Of a stretch of 64,000 nt of DNA, positions 62,965 through 64,000 are shown piece by piece. Where the stretch lies: positions 71,602,501 through 71,666,500 of the forward strand of contig NC_088920.1 of NCBI RefSeq assembly GCF_038396675.1. The letters are read 5' to 3'. A program made the position numbers and the translations under genes. The first letter of the stretch is position 1. Every line of letters begins with the position of its first letter. Source of the DNA: Hydra vulgaris. Its lineage: Eukaryota; Cnidaria; Hydrozoa; Anthoathecata; Hydridae. Under the pieces are notes generated by a model. It did no database searches. It was not told the origin of the DNA and worked only from the letters and a program-made list of their open reading frames with translations.

Positions 62965-64000
62965 TTAATTCACATAATAAAGTTCATCAAGACTGGTCCA
63001 GTTGGTCGACAAAAATTTTTTAGGGAAGATAGTATTTAGCTGATAAGAATAATTAAGATATTGGAAAAAGTTAATTAAATCGCTTCTTTCTCTTCTCATT
63101 GATGTGGTTGTTAGATTAAGTCTATTTAATCTTTCCTCGTATAGAAGCTCTGGATATCCTGGAATTATTCTTGTTGCTCTATGTTGTACTCCTTCAATAA
63201 GATTAATGACTTTTTTTAAAAATGGATTCCAAATAGAAGACGCATATTCTAGATGAGGGCGTACTGGCGAAATATATAACAACTTAAGTATATCAGCATT
63301 TAAAAATGAAAATGTGTGTCGGATAAGACCTAAAATTCTATTTGCTTTAGAAACACACCCAGCTATATGATGATCATATTTCAGATTGCTTTTAAACATG
63401 AAACCAAGATCATTTACACAATCCACCGTACTCAATTGATAATCAGAAATGTAATATTTATTGATATTTTTATTTAATTTCTTACTTTTATTGACATGCA
63501 TTATTTTACATTTTTCTATATTTAGTTGCATTATTTTAAATTTTTCTATATTTAGTTGCATACTCCAGTCATTGCACCAATTAACAATATAATTTATGTC
63601 ATCCTGTAGATTATTACTACTTTTATCACGGATTATGTGGAAAACTTTGCAAGCTTATTTTTTAGTTTAACCGGAAGACCATTGATATAAATTAAAACAA
63701 TATAAACAAGATTGGTCCAAGTACAGTGCCTTTCGGTACACCACTTAAAACACCAAGCCACGTAGAAGCAATGTCTTCAATAACAACTCTTTGCCTTCTA
63801 TTTGATAAAAAAGACTAAACCCACTTAAGAACGATTCCCTTTATACCGTACATTTCAATTTTTAATATAATTTTTCTATAGTGAACTCTCTCAAAAGCTT
63901 TGGAAAAGTCAGTAAATAGGATATCAATGGGATAATCTTGATCACTGCCAGAGTTACAATATCTTGACTTTCAAGTAAATTTGTAAAGCAAGATTTACCT
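62965..64000 (-). pseudogene. CR1-like non-LTR retrotransposon, RT and C-terminus, runs off the window
   Basis: Minus strand from 64000: CFTNLLESQDI, DILFTDFSKAFERVHYRK (motif A, about 63920-63870), FLSNRRQRVVIEDIASTWLG and LSGVPKGTVLGPILF (motif B, about 63740). The motif C FADD box is missing: LKNKLA passes directly into CKVFHIIRDKSS (about 63645). One frame (63561-62965) then carries CVNDLGFMFKSNLKYDHHIA, ISPVRPHLEYASSIWNPFLK and VQHRATRIIPGYPELLYEER. NIEKFKIMQL is duplicated in tandem at the start of that frame. Frameshifts break the RT part. Confidence 0.83.

Overview
The window reads as a repeat-saturated, strongly AT-rich stretch of an animal nuclear genome. Spliced transposase genes with GT-AG introns, tRNA-derived SINEs, very long (TA)n arrays and a mix of Tc1/mariner, hAT, pogo, Transib, Kolobok-like, Penelope-like and CR1/Jockey/L1-like elements point to a cnidarian, most probably Hydra or a close relative. 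That assignment is inference from composition and element types; no species-diagnostic gene is visible. No prokaryotic features, rRNA or functional tRNA genes were found.

Layout. 1-0.9 kb: broken Penelope-like element (PLE) with a 5' inversion, an inverted repeat and a hammerhead-ribozyme motif. 1.9-5.25 kb: two Tc1-family elements back to back, separated and flanked by (TA)n. 6.2 kb: SINE family 2. 7.5-8.4 kb: 3' end of a non-LTR retrotransposon. 8.75-12.3 kb: a spliced DNA transposon with about 340 bp terminal inverted repeats (TIRs) and an unassigned transposase. 12.4-24 kb: mostly non-coding with decayed fragments, minisatellites and palindromes. 24.2-32.4 kb: a minus-strand LINE cut in two by a 5.5 kb Kolobok-like element with TTAA duplications. 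32.6-36.35 kb: fragments of an unusual mariner-like family, a LINE fragment and SINE family 1. 38.9-41.7 kb: a Transib (RAG1-related) transposon with a CACAGTG terminus. 44-48 kb: a PLE with a second hammerhead motif, next to a CR1-like LINE. 52-53.4 kb: the best candidate for a host gene, three small exons in consistent phase. 54.4-57.1 kb: an L1-type ORF1 interrupted by a hAT element with an 8 bp target duplication. 57.5-60.9 kb: a pogo/Tigger-like element, a mariner and a fold-back palindrome. 62.4 kb: a near-perfect 32 bp stem hairpin. 63-64 kb: another LINE.

Almost every coding region is a dead or dying transposon, broken by stops, frameshifts or loss of catalytic residues. The only long uninterrupted protein frame is the hAT transposase (506 codons), and it lacks its N-terminus and carries Tyr where a catalytic Asp is expected. 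The most interesting material is structural: two hammerhead motifs linked to PLEs, an RSS-like Transib end, an IR/DR-organised Tc1, and several long perfect palindromes.
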